64,000 bases of DNA from Castanea sativa (taxonomy: Eukaryota > Streptophyta > Magnoliopsida > Fagales > Fagaceae): contig NC_134017.1 in assembly GCF_040712315.1 (NCBI RefSeq), forward strand, positions 526,001 to 590,000. Direction: 5' to 3'. Positions 23,341 through 34,717 of the stretch are shown here, piece by piece (positions within the stretch are counted from its first letter, which is position 1; each line of letters begins with the position of its first letter). The translations under genes were made by a program, and so were the position numbers. The notes beneath the pieces were generated by a model that was not told the DNA's origin, made no database searches, and saw only the letters and a program-made list of their open reading frames with translations.

Positions 23341-24970
23341 CACTATAACAAAATGTATTTTTAGTAACAAAAATATTTGTCACTAAAAGTCCAGTTTTTC
23401 GTTGCCAAGGACTTTTAGTGACGAAATCTACTAATTAGCGACGACACTCATTTCATCTCTAATATCCCAACGCTAAAGGTCCTTATGACGAAAAATTTCG
23501 TCACTAAAAGTTCGATTAGTTTTGTAAGTGCACAAGTGCACCTGGCCCCAAGAACAGTTATGGGCCCAGGCCCAATGAGCCTTAAACAATATGAATTTGT
23601 AGAGTGTGGGCTTGAAACCCAGGTTAGAAGTGTGTGGGGATTAAATGACAAACTAAAGATGGCAAGTACATGGAAACAATAAGGAATATTGTAAATCGTC
23701 CTCCTCGGATGTAAGCTGAGAGCTGTTCTTATATTATATCTTTCTCCTTGTCTTTTTTCTTTTTAGGTTACAAAAAGTCCGTCCTCGTTTCTGTTCCAGG
23801 TTCCTCCTTAAATACTCCTCTTTTTAATACTTTGTACACGTGTTGCCCCAACTCCTCCCTTAGCCTAGATATTTCTTTTCTTAGTGCCTTTGAACAGTAA
23901 CTAGAAGTTTCCCTTCCACTGTTCAAGTGTCACTTCCCCATTAATGCGGCCAGGGTGGTAGGTGCAGGATCTTTAATGTGGAGGTAGCAGCCTTTATCTT
24001 TGACATTTCTCCAACACCGGTGCTTCTGGGGCATTCTAGGGTTCACCCCTTTTAACCATTGGTTCTGTCCGTGTCCTTTCCTAACTTTTACCATGAAGTC
24101 CCAGGTTCTTCGATGTCAGTCCGAAGGGAAAAATCATCCTCGGCTGGATCCTCGGACCCTCGGCGTATGGGCCGACCCGTAGTACTAACAAGTCCTAAAC
24201 CCAAGAGCAGGTCGGCCTTCCTTAGCATGACCCAACGGCCCATATTCCTATCAAGGTCTTTTTACTCTCCACAAGTTTAAAAAAAAAACTTTTAGTAACA
24301 AAAATATTTCGTCTCTAGATGTTTTCCTCGCTAAAAAAAGTATTTAGCGACGAAAATATTTCGTTGCCAAAAACACTTTAGTTTATTAAATCATATTTAG
24401 TGACGAATAATTTTGTCACTAAAACTATTTTCGGGTACATATAGTGAAGAAAAAATTCGTCACTAAAACTATTTTAAAAAAATTCCAAGCATATATAGCG
24501 ACAAAAAATTTCGTCACTAAAACTATTTCTTAAAAATTTTGCTACTTTTAGCGACAAAATATTTCTTCACTAAAACAATTTTTTGTTGCTATATTTGGTG
24601 ACGGAAAAATTTGTCGCTAAAATTAATTTTCTGTTTTTATTTTTTTCATGGCTTTGATATTAATCTGTAACTTGTCGTTACATTATTAAAACTTCACATT
24701 TGAATGACACATTTATTTCGACAACATATTTATAAGAAAATAATCCATACATTCCACAAGTATCCAATTCAATCCATCCATACAATAATTGTTTACAACA
24801 CATACAATAACACAAGATGTTTTATAACAATACAAAAAATGTAGCATAATATAATTAGGACCAACAAAAAATGTCTACAAATGTCTTCAAGTAGGGTTGG
24901 GGATTTGAGAGACAGAGAAAGTGAGAGAAAATTTTATAGAACTGAACTCTGAAACAAAAAAAACTTCATT
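23341..24970. mobile_element. CACTA (En/Spm) transposon end with subterminal repeats, interrupted by a solo LTR
   Basis: It begins CACTATAACAAAA, close to the CACTACAAGAAAA terminus of CACTA elements. Many direct and inverted copies of a motif like GTGACGAAATTTTCGTCACTAAAA follow (23350-23515 and 24285-24625), the classic subterminal repeat layout. The LTR at 23523-24273 sits inside this array. No transposase and no opposite terminus were found, so the element is truncated or extends to an unrecognised end. Confidence 0.65.
23523..24273. mobile_element. Solo LTR, 751 bp, nested in the CACTA end
   Basis: It starts TGTAAGTGC and ends CTCTCCACA, with the 5-bp duplication AGTTT on each side (23518-23522 and 24274-24278). 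Beyond the duplications the CACTA repeat array resumes, so the LTR inserted into it later. No internal retrotransposon sequence remains. Confidence 0.87.
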
Positions 24971-24979
24971 TTTGAAGTG

Positions 24980-26055
24980 GGGCAAAACTTAGGTACAGTA
25001 TCTTAGGTACAGTACATTAGGTTCCCCACTTAAAATTTTGACATCTGTCAAATTTAACATTTCAATCTAACGGAGTTAAAACTTTTTTTTTTTCTTCTTC
25101 TTCCTGTTCTGCAGATGGCGTCTCTTCCAAATCCAAAACCATGCTCTTCCAATCCACCATGACCCTTCTCTTCGAAACCCAAAACCCAGAAAAAAGAAAA
25201 AAAGAAAATCTCATATCTTTCTCTCTTTCTCTCTCGGCATTTGTATGTTTCCTTTCTTCTTTTATGATCTATGATTCTTTCTTTCTCTCTCGGTGTGTAT
25301 CCGTTTCCTTTCTTCTTTTCTGATCTACGATTCTTTCTGGTCTGTTTCCATTCTTCTTTCTGATCTATGATTCTTCTAGTCTATGATTCTTTCCTTCTCT
25401 CTCGGTTTGTGTATCTGATTTCTTTTTTTTCCTGATCGATGATTCTTTCTTTCTTTTTTTGGGTTCTGGGTTTCGAAGAGAATGGCCATGGGTTTCGAAG
25501 AGAAGGTCGTGGGTCTTTCTTCTTTCTGATCTATGATTCTTTCTTCTTCTTTTTTTCTGATCGATGGGTCTTTCGTCTTTCTAATCTATGATTCTTTCTT
25601 CTTCTTTTTCTGATCGATGATTCTTTCTTTTTCTTTTTCTGATCGATGATTCTTTCTTTTCTTTTTCTGATCGATGATTCTTTCTTTTCTTTTTTTCTGA
25701 TCGATGACTCTATGATTCTTTCTTTCTCTCTCGATCTGTGTATCTGATCCTTTGTTCTTCTTCTTCTTTTTTTTCCTGATCGATGATTCTTTTTTTTTTT
25801 TTTTTTGGGTTTTGGGTTTCAAAGAGAAGGATCATTGGTAGTTTGGAAGAGAAAGGTTTTGGGTTGGGAAGAGAAGCAGTTTGCAGAGGAAGAAGGAAAA
25901 AAAAAATTAGGACTTGCAGTACAGGAAAGGAAGAAGGAAAAAAAAAATAAAAAATTTAACTCCGTTAGATTGAAATGTTAAATTTGACAGATGTCAAAAT
26001 TTTAAGTGGGGAACCTAATGTACTATACCTAAGGTACTGTACCTAAGTTTTGCCC
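24980..26055. mobile_element. Non-autonomous Mutator-like element (TIR-MULE), 1,076 bp
   Basis: The terminal inverted repeats, 24980-25080 and 25955-26055, are 101 bp long and differ at two positions only. They start GGGCAAAACTTAGGTACAGT. A perfect 9-bp target duplication TTTGAAGTG flanks the element (24971-24979 and 26056-26064). Weaker inverted similarity continues another 40-50 bases inward. The interior carries no transposase; it is a pyrimidine-rich array of TGATCGATGATTCTTTC units with short gene-like scraps (CTGCAGATGGCGTCTCTTCC at 25112; GGTTTCGAAGAGAA at 25472 and 25492). The near identity of the ends points to recent movement. Confidence 0.93.
25262..25800. repeat. Tandem TGATC(G/T)ATGATTCTTTC array inside the MULE
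   Basis: About 13 units of roughly 28-60 bases share the core TGATCGATGATTCTTTC, separated by variable T/C-rich linkers. The stretch 25610-25700 is the most regular, with a period near 30. The lysine-rich open frame on the opposite strand comes from this array. Confidence 0.8.
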
Positions 26056-26575
26056 TTTGAAGTGCGGAGAGAGTTGTAGTCGGCAAAGTGGTCCCATGAA
26101 GCTGAATAACTTTAAATTTATGGAAGACATGTTTAAGAGTTAAAAGTGAGAATTTTAATTGGAAATTTCATTTTGGTTTGATGTTGGGTTTGCGATTTGC
26201 GTGCAAGTATTAGTTGTGTTTGCCGTTTGAGTGCAAGTATTAGTTGTGTGTTTTTTGTTTGTTTGTTTGTTTTTTATTGTTTTTTGTTTGGAGTGGTAGG
26301 TGGATAGCCATTCTTTCTTATTTGTTAGAAATGTGGGGTAGTGGGCTTGGGAAGTAGGAAGTGTGAGGGTAGTTGGAAAATTTTAATTGATTTACAATCT
26401 TAACTTCATTTCTCTTTTTAAGAAATCAGAATAGATTAATTAAATTATGAATATTTTTGACAATAGAAAAAATAATAACTAACTTTTCAAATTCTAGTAA
26501 TATATAGACATAAGTTAAAAACTAATATAAATGATAAGTTTAAATGAGAAACATAAAAGTTATGTACAACAATAA

Positions 26576-26838
26576 GAGCAATTACAGCAGTGAAACTAAA
26601 TAATTTTATTCACCTTTCCAATTAAATTGTGGTTGAATATTTTTTGAGTAGTGGGATATATTATTTTATTGTAGTAAATATATTATTTTATTGTGATGTT
26701 TATATTATTTTATTGTGTTAAAAGCTAAAATAGATTCACTGCTGCAGTATGTTTTGTAAAATAAGTAGGTAAAATAGATAAAATAACTTTTTGTAAAATT
26801 AAATTCCTAAAATTTTAACTCTACTGCTATAGATGCTG
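26576..26838. mobile_element. Tourist-like MITE, 263 bp
   Basis: The ends GAGCAATTACAGCAG and inverted CAGCATCTATAGCAG agree at 11 of 15 bases and are flanked by TAA (26573-26575 and 26839-26841). A repeated TATTATTTTATTGTG motif fills the middle. Confidence 0.65.
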
Positions 26839-27284
26839 TAATAACATTACATTTATAATTTATAACTAGCTTTATTTATTTAATTACGGACAAAAAAAGT
26901 TAAATTTATTGCAACATGTGACGTGACGTGATCGGTCATATGTCAGATACGATGGTAATTTAAGAAACGATAAGGATAATTGCACGTGTATAAAAGACAA
27001 AACATATCAGATATCAAGTCCCCACCGTTTTTCCGTTTAAATTTTGCGAGTTGCAGAGTTTAAGATTTGAGAAATTATATAAAACTTTTTTTTAAAATAT
27101 TAAAAATAGGAAAAAGTAATAATAATAAATGGATAGAAAAAAGCATACGGTAGTAAGGGAGCCCCATACTTGGCTGCTTTTATGATTTTGCTGCAATAAA
27201 ATAAGCTAAAGAAAAATTAAAAGGAGAAAAAAGTAAAAAGTAAAAAGCAAAAAATAAAATAAGAAAATGAAAGCATTTTATTAT

Positions 27285-27735
27285 ATGTGTTTAAATGCAT
27301 TTTTTTAGTTTTTAAATAATACTATATGTATTTTTACACATTTTGAGAGTGCTTGGTATATGCACTTAAATAACAGTTTTTAATTTTTAAATAATATTAC
27401 ACGTATTTTCATACATTTTTTTATCTACATATATTTTCAAAAAATATAAACAAGACTACCATAACAACCGTACCAAACCGGTGTTGTATAAACAAGAAAA
27501 CTGATGTTTAAATAGGCGCTAAGGGGCTATTTAGTTGGTGAGTTTAAACAACAGTTTTCAGTATTTAAACAACATTATACATATTTTCATATACATTTTC
27601 ACCAAGATATATTTCCAAAAAATATAAACAACGTTACTAGAATAACATTACCAAACGAGCTCTTTTTCACTCACACGTATTTTTTAAAAATACAAATAAT
27701 ATTACTAAAATAACATTACCAAACGGACCTTATAG
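27285..27735. mobile_element. Cluster of partial MITE copies (ACCAAACGG family)
   Basis: At least three overlapping or nested pieces share the order TTTTTAAATAATATTACACGTATTTT, then AAAAATATAAACAA and CATTACCAAACGG, the last two ending near 27655 and 27727. They match the element at 6557-6690. Confidence 0.5.
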
Positions 27736-27925
27736 ATCAAATTAATTCTAGTACTCACATAAAAAGTTACAATTTTTATTACAACTATTCTACATAGTAA
27801 ACTATAATTAACTGTAAATTAATCATTTTCATATAGCCTCATTATTTTTTTCAATGTTACTCGTAGTTTGCTATGACCAGTTGCGGTAAGAACTGTGGCT
27901 TATTATGGGGTGGAAGATTTTTTGT

Positions 27926-28250
27926 ACAGTTTGGGTGTGTTTGAATACTGCTTATTTTATTAAGACTGAAAAATTATTACTGTTGTAAATAAAAGTAAAA
28001 GTTAATTAAAATAGTACAATGAAGCGCATAAATAGTACAAAAAATTATAAGGTGCGTTTGAATACCGCTTATTTTGCTAAAAATTAAAAACAATAAAAAA
28101 ATAATAAAAAAATTACTGTTCACATGTTTGGCACTGTTTATATGTATAATTCCGCTGTTTATGTCCCATGAACGCAAGTTAATAATAATTAAAAAAAAAA
28201 AAAAACTGAAAACGCAAATACAAGAGAATATCCAAACGGAGCTTAATAAG
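27926..28250. mobile_element. Two stacked MITE copies just upstream of the first PME gene
   Basis: A partial copy begins at GGGTGTGTTTGAATACTGC (27926) and a second at GGTGCGTTTGAATACCGC (28052), which runs to CCAAACGGAGC near 28244. Both match the family at 20225-20445. The block ends about 120 bp before the TATA box of the downstream gene. Confidence 0.5.
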
Positions 28251-28368
28251 ACCCAACAAAAATAAGTTGAATGACGAAATAATTTTAATTTTTAATCTAC
28301 CTCAATCTCACAATTCATGATAGCTGATGTCCCATGATCTGAGCAGCCTGGCACTATGACTATAAGTC

Positions 28369-28376
28369 TATAAATA
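28369..28376 (+). promoter_or_regulatory. TATA box of the first PME gene
   Basis: TATAAATA lies 96 bases before the ATG, so transcription should start near 28400 with a leader of roughly 65 bases. Confidence 0.7.
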
Positions 28377-28464
28377 TCACCACTCACACTCAGCCGACAA
28401 CACCCATACATACACTAGTCTTTTATCCTTAACCCCTTGTTGATTTATCCACGAACAAATTAAA

Positions 28465-31400
28465 ATGACTCACCTGAAGGAATTCTTGGCCACAAAATTT
28501 GAAACCACTACCAAACACATTTCAATCTCCAAGAAAAAGAAGCTCTTCTTGGCTCTTTTTGCCACTCTGTTGGTTGTTGCTGCAATTATAGGCATTGTTG
28601 CCGGAGTTACCAAGTCCCACAACAACAGCTCCCACAATGAGATCTCAGCTGCTGCCCATGCCATACTCAAAAACTCATGTAGCAGCACATTGTACCCTGA
28701 TTTATGTTACTCAGCTATTGCCACTGTTCCTGGAGCCACCGCTCAATTGGCCAGCAAAAAGGATGTCATAGAAAAGTCCTTGAATCTCACTACCAAAGCT
28801 GTCGAACAAAACTTCAAAGTCATTATGAAGCTCACAAAATCAAAGCATCTCTCCAAGCGTGAAAAGGTTGCTCTCCATGATTGCCTTGAGACCATTGATG
28901 AAACATTAGATGAGCTTCACGATGCTGTGAAAGATCTCCAGTTGTACCCAACAAAGAAATCTTTGTCCCAACATGCTGATGACCTCAAAACCTTAATAAG
29001 CTCAGCAATTACCAACCAAGAAACTTGCATAGACGGCTTCTCTCACGATGATGCTGATAAACACACCCGCCAGGCCTTACTAGCTGGGCAGGTACCTATA
29101 AATTTCCAAATTCTCTCTAAATTTTTGAACTTTTTAAATATACGATCAAATGTAAATAATATTCAAACTCAAAATTATTTCTTGATATGATGTTTTTTTA
29201 TATAGAAATTTAACTTATTCGGAAATGCTAAACTTAATCATTTAACTGTTACTGCAACAGGTACATGTGGAGCATATGTGTAGTAATGCGTTGGCCATGA
29301 TCAAGAACATGACTGATACTGATATGGCCATTCAGAGAATGAAAATGCAGAATCGGAAGCTGAAGGAGGAGGAGGAGGAGGATGATAGTGTGGATGAAAG
29401 TGTTAAGTGGCCAGAGTGGTTGTCAGCTGGGGATAGGAGGCTTTTACAGTCATCTACTTTGACACCGAATGTGGTGGTTGCAGCTGATGGCAGTGGTGAC
29501 TACAAGACTGTGTCGGCAGCAGTGGCTGCAGCACCAGATAATAGTAAAACAAGATACATAATCAAGATCAAAGCTGGTGTGTACAGGGAAAATGTGGAGG
29601 TGACAAAGAAAAAGAAGTTTATCATGTTTTTGGGAGATGGGAGATCTAACACCATCATTACCGGTAATAAGAATGTAAAGGATGGAACCACCACCTTCAA
29701 ATCTGCCACAGTGGGTAAGTCCATGTTCCTTTTCTTTAGCTTGGCCATATCTCTTATGAATTATACTATAAATTTTAGTTATTATAAATCTGATTTATCA
29801 TAAATCAGAAATGATAATTTAAATATTCGTTTGTTAAAATATGATATTGAGGGGATTATCACATTTTATTAATATAAGGTGGAAATTATTTATAAAAAAA
29901 AATTGATAGTTTTTAAGTTTATTAAAAATCCTGTTAGCATATTCGGACATATTATATAAGCCAATGTGAAAGACTGGGACATGTGTCTTTAATTACTGTA
30001 CTCTGTAGACTGTAGCTAATTGGGAAAGGTCGTGGTGAACTGATGGGTTGAGGCTTGCATCGATCTATATGTTAGGTTAGAGTTGGTAATTGCACATGCT
30101 TTAGTTGATGCACATGGTAGAGAAAGGAAGCAACTTGAGATGCATTTGTTTGCTGACAATGGAGTCGGGTCAGTGCCAGAAAAAAAACGTCATTAATGGC
30201 AAAACAAGGTATAAACTTCGAAGGTTAAATAAACATATCTGTTGGCCTGACCAAAGTAAAACTGTCAGAATAGATAAACAATATATGTATTCGTATATCT
30301 TGTGCTTTGAAGATAAACTAAATGATGTCTTTAATTAATGTTAGAAGTATTAGTTAATTAATTAAATTTACAATATTTTAGCAGCTTAAATTTTTGAGAC
30401 AATCGGTAATTTAACAATTAATATGTCCTAGCACTGAGGTAATGTAGGCATGATCCCTTAATTAATATGTCCAACAATTAACAAAAAAACGTTTAATTTG
30501 ATAGAGTGCTCCAGCCCACAGCTAGCTGTGCTCCTCTATGCTTGTGTTTAGTACAGAGAATCGCAGGTTTTCAGACCCACCCAAACCAATCAAGTAGACA
30601 AAGGGAAGTGGATATAAAGTATGAATCTGATTCTAGCTACGACTGTATAGCTAAGGCGTCCATATCATATATCTTCTTTTATAGACTTTTGATGGATGGT
30701 TAAATTCTCATTTGGAAATCTGAGACCACATGCATGCTCTTTGTCCGCTTGTCCCTATGCCCTAACTAAGAAGTAAACAGCGTTTTAAAGTCATTTCCAT
30801 AACGTATATGATTATAATAAAGTTCGTCATTTTTTTCAAACTGAAATTATGGTTCATGTCAACATGTAACAAAATCAACTTATAGATGTTGGGACCTACC
30901 ACCAACTTCCCGAGTCATGTCCTTTCGTTCTTTACCACATTAATTACGGAACGTAATACAATAATTTGCACACTAAAAGACAAGTCACATAGTCATAGTA
31001 TGAAACACAGAAAAGTATGTAGCACGAGATTAGAAAGAAACAAACAAAAACACTCCGTTCTTTTACTTACTAATTTTAATAATAATAAATTTCTTATTAA
31101 TGCCTCGGAAGACTTTACTTCAACTATCAACTTTATACTTTATAATATACAATTCAAAATAAAAGAATCTTGCTGAAGTATACTATTATTATTATCTCTT
31201 TTATTCATCATATATGATAAATACAAAAAATTTGGTTTACAGCTTTTGTTTTTTTTTTTGGGTCAAAAAAGTTTGGTTTACAGATGGACATGATTGGTCT
31301 TTTTTTCACATTATTAAATTATTATTAGGTACGCATTTCAAAAAAATAATACTGTATATTATTAGGTACGTACAGACATACACTTTGATTTTTCGTATAC

Positions 31401-32856
31401 TTTCACGTGTCCTTGAATTTTGTTCCCTTTTAAAGTATCCAAAACTAAAAGTAGGATGCTTCCTTCCGGGATGCTTCCTTCTATTATTAGTTCTTACTTT
31501 TGGGTTCAGCTTCTGTCCAGTGCCACACTGGCCACTAGACAGAAGCTAAATCCTTTATTCTTTTTTTATCATTTTGTGTTTTTTTGGCCATATATTCCTT
31601 TTACTACGGTGTACGTAAGTATTTGTTTTCTTCAATTTTTAAAGTCACGAGCTAGCAAATGGCGTGTTTGACAGAAAAAGTTTTCTACGCGCCAAGCGTA
31701 TAAGCCTTCCTTCACAGGTGGGCCTCATACTTATGGGGACCCACCTGTTAATAAGAGATGTCTCACGCACATGACGCATAAGATACTCTCTGTTTGACAA
31801 CTGATTTGAGAAATTTTGGGGTTTGTTTGTTAATGTAGTTCTACTAACGTGTTTGTTTGTATTTTTTGAAAATATGTATAGGTAAAAAAACATATAAAAA
31901 TATGCGTAATGTTGTTTAAAAATTAAAAATTATTGCTTTAATCGTTTTCACATTATTTTTGAAGTTTGAGAGATCAATAGATATGTAAAATATATATAAT
32001 TGTGAGAGTCACACTGTTAATACTCTCGTCTCATCTCAAACTATGATGTACTGCAATCCCAATTGCCCAAATTTAAAAGATATGTCAACATCATATATAT
32101 AGTCATAGGTGAGATGATGATTTTGTAGGAAACCTCCAAATCCGTAAAGGTCCTACCGTTTTTAATTGCATCTTTTAATTTATTTAATAAGGTAACCCCA
32201 GGCAGAGGCAATCCATAAAGGTCCTACCGTTTTTAATTGCATCTATTAATTTATTTAATAAGGTAACCCCAGTGCACCGGAAACAGGGTAAAGTTTTTCC
32301 AGGCAGGGGCAGAGGGGGTCCAAAAAGCAACAAGTCATTGTACAAATTAATCGGTCTTGATCTCTCTCCATTTTGAACTCCTTCCAGCGCCCGCTACCTT
32401 TCACTTTAATTGTCTTTTCTTCTATTTCTCTCTCACTCTCACTCTCACTCTTTTTCAACACGAAAATCAAATTATTATGTTTATGCCACGCCAACCCATT
32501 CTACTTGCTGAGTTGCTGTACGTGGTTTTTGGTCCTGGTCTTGGGTCACAGCTCACATGGGGTTGCAACTTGCAACTTGCAACTTGCAATCAAAGCTTCT
32601 AAAATAAAAGTAGAAAAGTCTCTTTTTTTGCTAAACAAGTAGAAAAGTCTCTAAGCTTTTTTAACCAAGCCACCCATATGCTGTACTCTCTATGGTAGCA
32701 TATTTAAAGTCCGTACGTTGTATGTGATGCATATTTTAAAGGCTGTAGTATGGGCCACAGGCTCAACTTTCTCCTATTTAATAGAAATATTTATTAAAGG
32801 CTGTAGTATGGGCCACAGGCTCAACTTTCTCCTATTTAATAGAAATATTTATTTGC

Positions 32857-32899
<43 letters not shown>

Positions 32900-34027
32900 T
32901 TTTCTGACTTTCCCGTAGCGATAAATTGTACGTGGATAACATAAAAAGTTTTTACATTGTAATTGATTCATTATAAAAATGGTATTAATTAATAATAAAA
33001 CTTATGTTAAAATGATTTTGTTTTAATAGTAATTTGTCACTTTAAATAGTTGTGAAATTTTTCATGTTTATATTATAACATTCCTGTTTATTACTTATTA
33101 GATTTGATTTTTTCCATTTTAAAATCAGTAATTTTATTAAAAAAAAAGAGCGCATAATAAGTCATAATTGGTGGAATATAGAGACGAGTACAAAATGTGA
33201 TATAAAGGATTTGTATTTTGCATCTCCTAAACCAATTAGAACAATACGAGGTGTATATTATTTTTATTTTGTGTCAATAACTTAAATTTATATAGATTGG
33301 TTGACATAAATGAATTTTTCCATTTGGTTTTGCAGCCGTGGTTGGAGAACGATTTCTAGCTCGGGACTTAACCTTCGAAAACACAGCAGGTTCCTCAAAG
33401 CACCAAGCTGTAGCTCTCCGTGTAGGTGCTGACCTCTCAGCATTTTACGAATGCGACATGCTTGCACACCAAGACACCCTTTACGTACACTCCAACCGTC
33501 AATTTTACGTGAAGTGCCTAGTAGCAGGTACTGTTGATTTCATCTTTGGCAATGCTGCAGCTGTGTTCCAAGATTGTGACATCCACGCAAGGCGTCCAAA
33601 TCCTGGTCAAAAGAACATGGTCACAGCCCAAGGTCGAATTGACCCAAATCAAAACACTGGAATTGTAATCCAAAAATGCAGGATTGGAGCCACGAATGAT
33701 TTGATATCAGTACGAAGTAGCTTCCCAACATATCTTGGTAGACCATGGAAAGCATACTCTAGGACTGTTATCATGCAAACATCTATAAGTAACGTGATTC
33801 ACCCTGAGGGATGGCACATTTGGGCTGGGGACTTTGCACTCGATACTTTGTTTTATGGGGAGTATCTCAACACTGGGGATGGTGCTGGAACCGCTAAAAG
33901 GGTGAATTGGCGTGGTTTCAAAGTGATTACAAGTGCTTCCGATGCTCAATCTTTCACTCCTGGGAACTTCATTGGTGGAAGTAGTTGGTTAGTTTCAACT
34001 GGTTTTCCATTCTCTCTTGGCTTATAA
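28465..34027 (+). CDS. PME: Type I pectin methylesterase with PMEI pro-domain (590 aa)
   Basis: Exons 28465-29091, 29261-29714 and 33336-34027 join in frame. Residues 27-48 form a hydrophobic signal anchor after a KKKK patch. A PME-inhibitor pro-domain follows (Cys72 and Cys81 in CSSTLYPDLC), then an acidic linker and the processing motif RRLL (268-271). The catalytic domain starts near 277. Pectinesterase signatures are complete: GVYREN, Gln384 in HQAVAL, Asp407 in QDTL, Asp428 in DFIFG, and Arg496 in LGRPW; these build the active site. The mature enzyme removes methyl esters from homogalacturonan in the wall, and the pro-domain is thought to keep it inactive until Golgi cleavage. Intron 2 is unusually long (3.6 kb) and repeat-rich. 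The related gene at 39465 lacks the first intron. An intact, probably working gene; which PME paralogue it is cannot be told. Confidence 0.95.
31790..31935. mobile_element. MITE remnant in PME intron 2
   Basis: Inverted relative to the copies at 6557 and 27285: GTTTGTTTGTATTTTTTGAAAATATG, then CATATAAAAATATGCGTAATGTTGTTTAAAAATTAAAAA. Borders uncertain. Confidence 0.4.
32140..32278. repeat. 71-bp tandem duplication in PME intron 2
   Basis: The block with TAAAGGTCCTACCGTTTTTA and TTTAATAAGGTAACCCCAG occurs twice (about 32140-32210 and 32211-32278), with only a couple of differences over the shared part. Confidence 0.9.
32736..32851. repeat. 58-bp tandem duplication in PME intron 2, identical copies
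   Basis: Two head-to-tail units, each containing GGCTGTAGTATGGGCCACAG and CTCCTATTTAATAGAAATAT, with period 58 (landmarks at 32741 and 32799). I see no difference between them, so the duplication is recent. A TA run (32860-32897) follows directly. Confidence 0.92.
32860..32897. repeat. TA microsatellite in PME intron 2
   Basis: A pure AT run of about 38 bases next to the 58-bp duplication. Confidence 0.85.
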
Positions 34028-34662
34028 ATCTTCTACATGCTAGTTAAGACTTGAGCTAGAGTCTTGGGCGGCATTGCACACTTGGAAATGAAGTTGATTA
34101 ATAAGAGTTTTTTAAATGAATATTATTGTCATCTTCAGCACAAAAAATTGGGGAGTTTTCATAGAGAAAGTGAATCTCAAAACTTCAACGCAAGTTATGT
34201 GTGTAGACTAGTTTCTATTCTCTTTATGTGTGTAGACTAGTTCTATTCTCTTTCTTTTTTATTTTTTATTTATTTTTATTTTTATTTATTTTAATTGTTA
34301 AGACTAGGAGTGGGAAGAGATAGAATGTCAGTCTCAATTATTATTAATGAATCTCTTTTGCAGAGTATATGATTGAATGAATTAGTTGGACTTACATAAA
34401 ACTAACTTGCAATCAAGCAAAACATAAAAACGAACAAGTTGCTACTACCAAAGAATGCCCAAAATTTAGGTAAAATTCCTTGAATGCTTAGTTAAATTTA
34501 GCCATGTGTATGCATTAATCAATGTAGTACAAGTAGGGTTATCGTATTTAATTAAGTAGGCCTAGTATAACATTTCCTCAAAGATATGTGAATTTCAAAA
34601 ATTAAAACATATCATAAGATGTTTTGGCTACCTCAACAAACTAGTATGCATACATACATACC

Positions 34663-34717
<55 letters not shown>

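Noticed and set aside
23448..24280. Several 60-75 aa open frames on both strands
   Set aside because: All fall inside the nested solo LTR or the CACTA subterminal array.
25586..25822. Lysine-rich minus-strand open frame
   Set aside because: A by-product of the pyrimidine-rich tandem array inside the MULE; only K, R, E and I repeats.
31712..31750. Short hairpin ACAGGTGGG…CCCACCTGT in the PME intron
   Set aside because: The arms are only 9 bases with a 19-base loop; no wider inverted structure or T run to make it a terminator or RNA gene.
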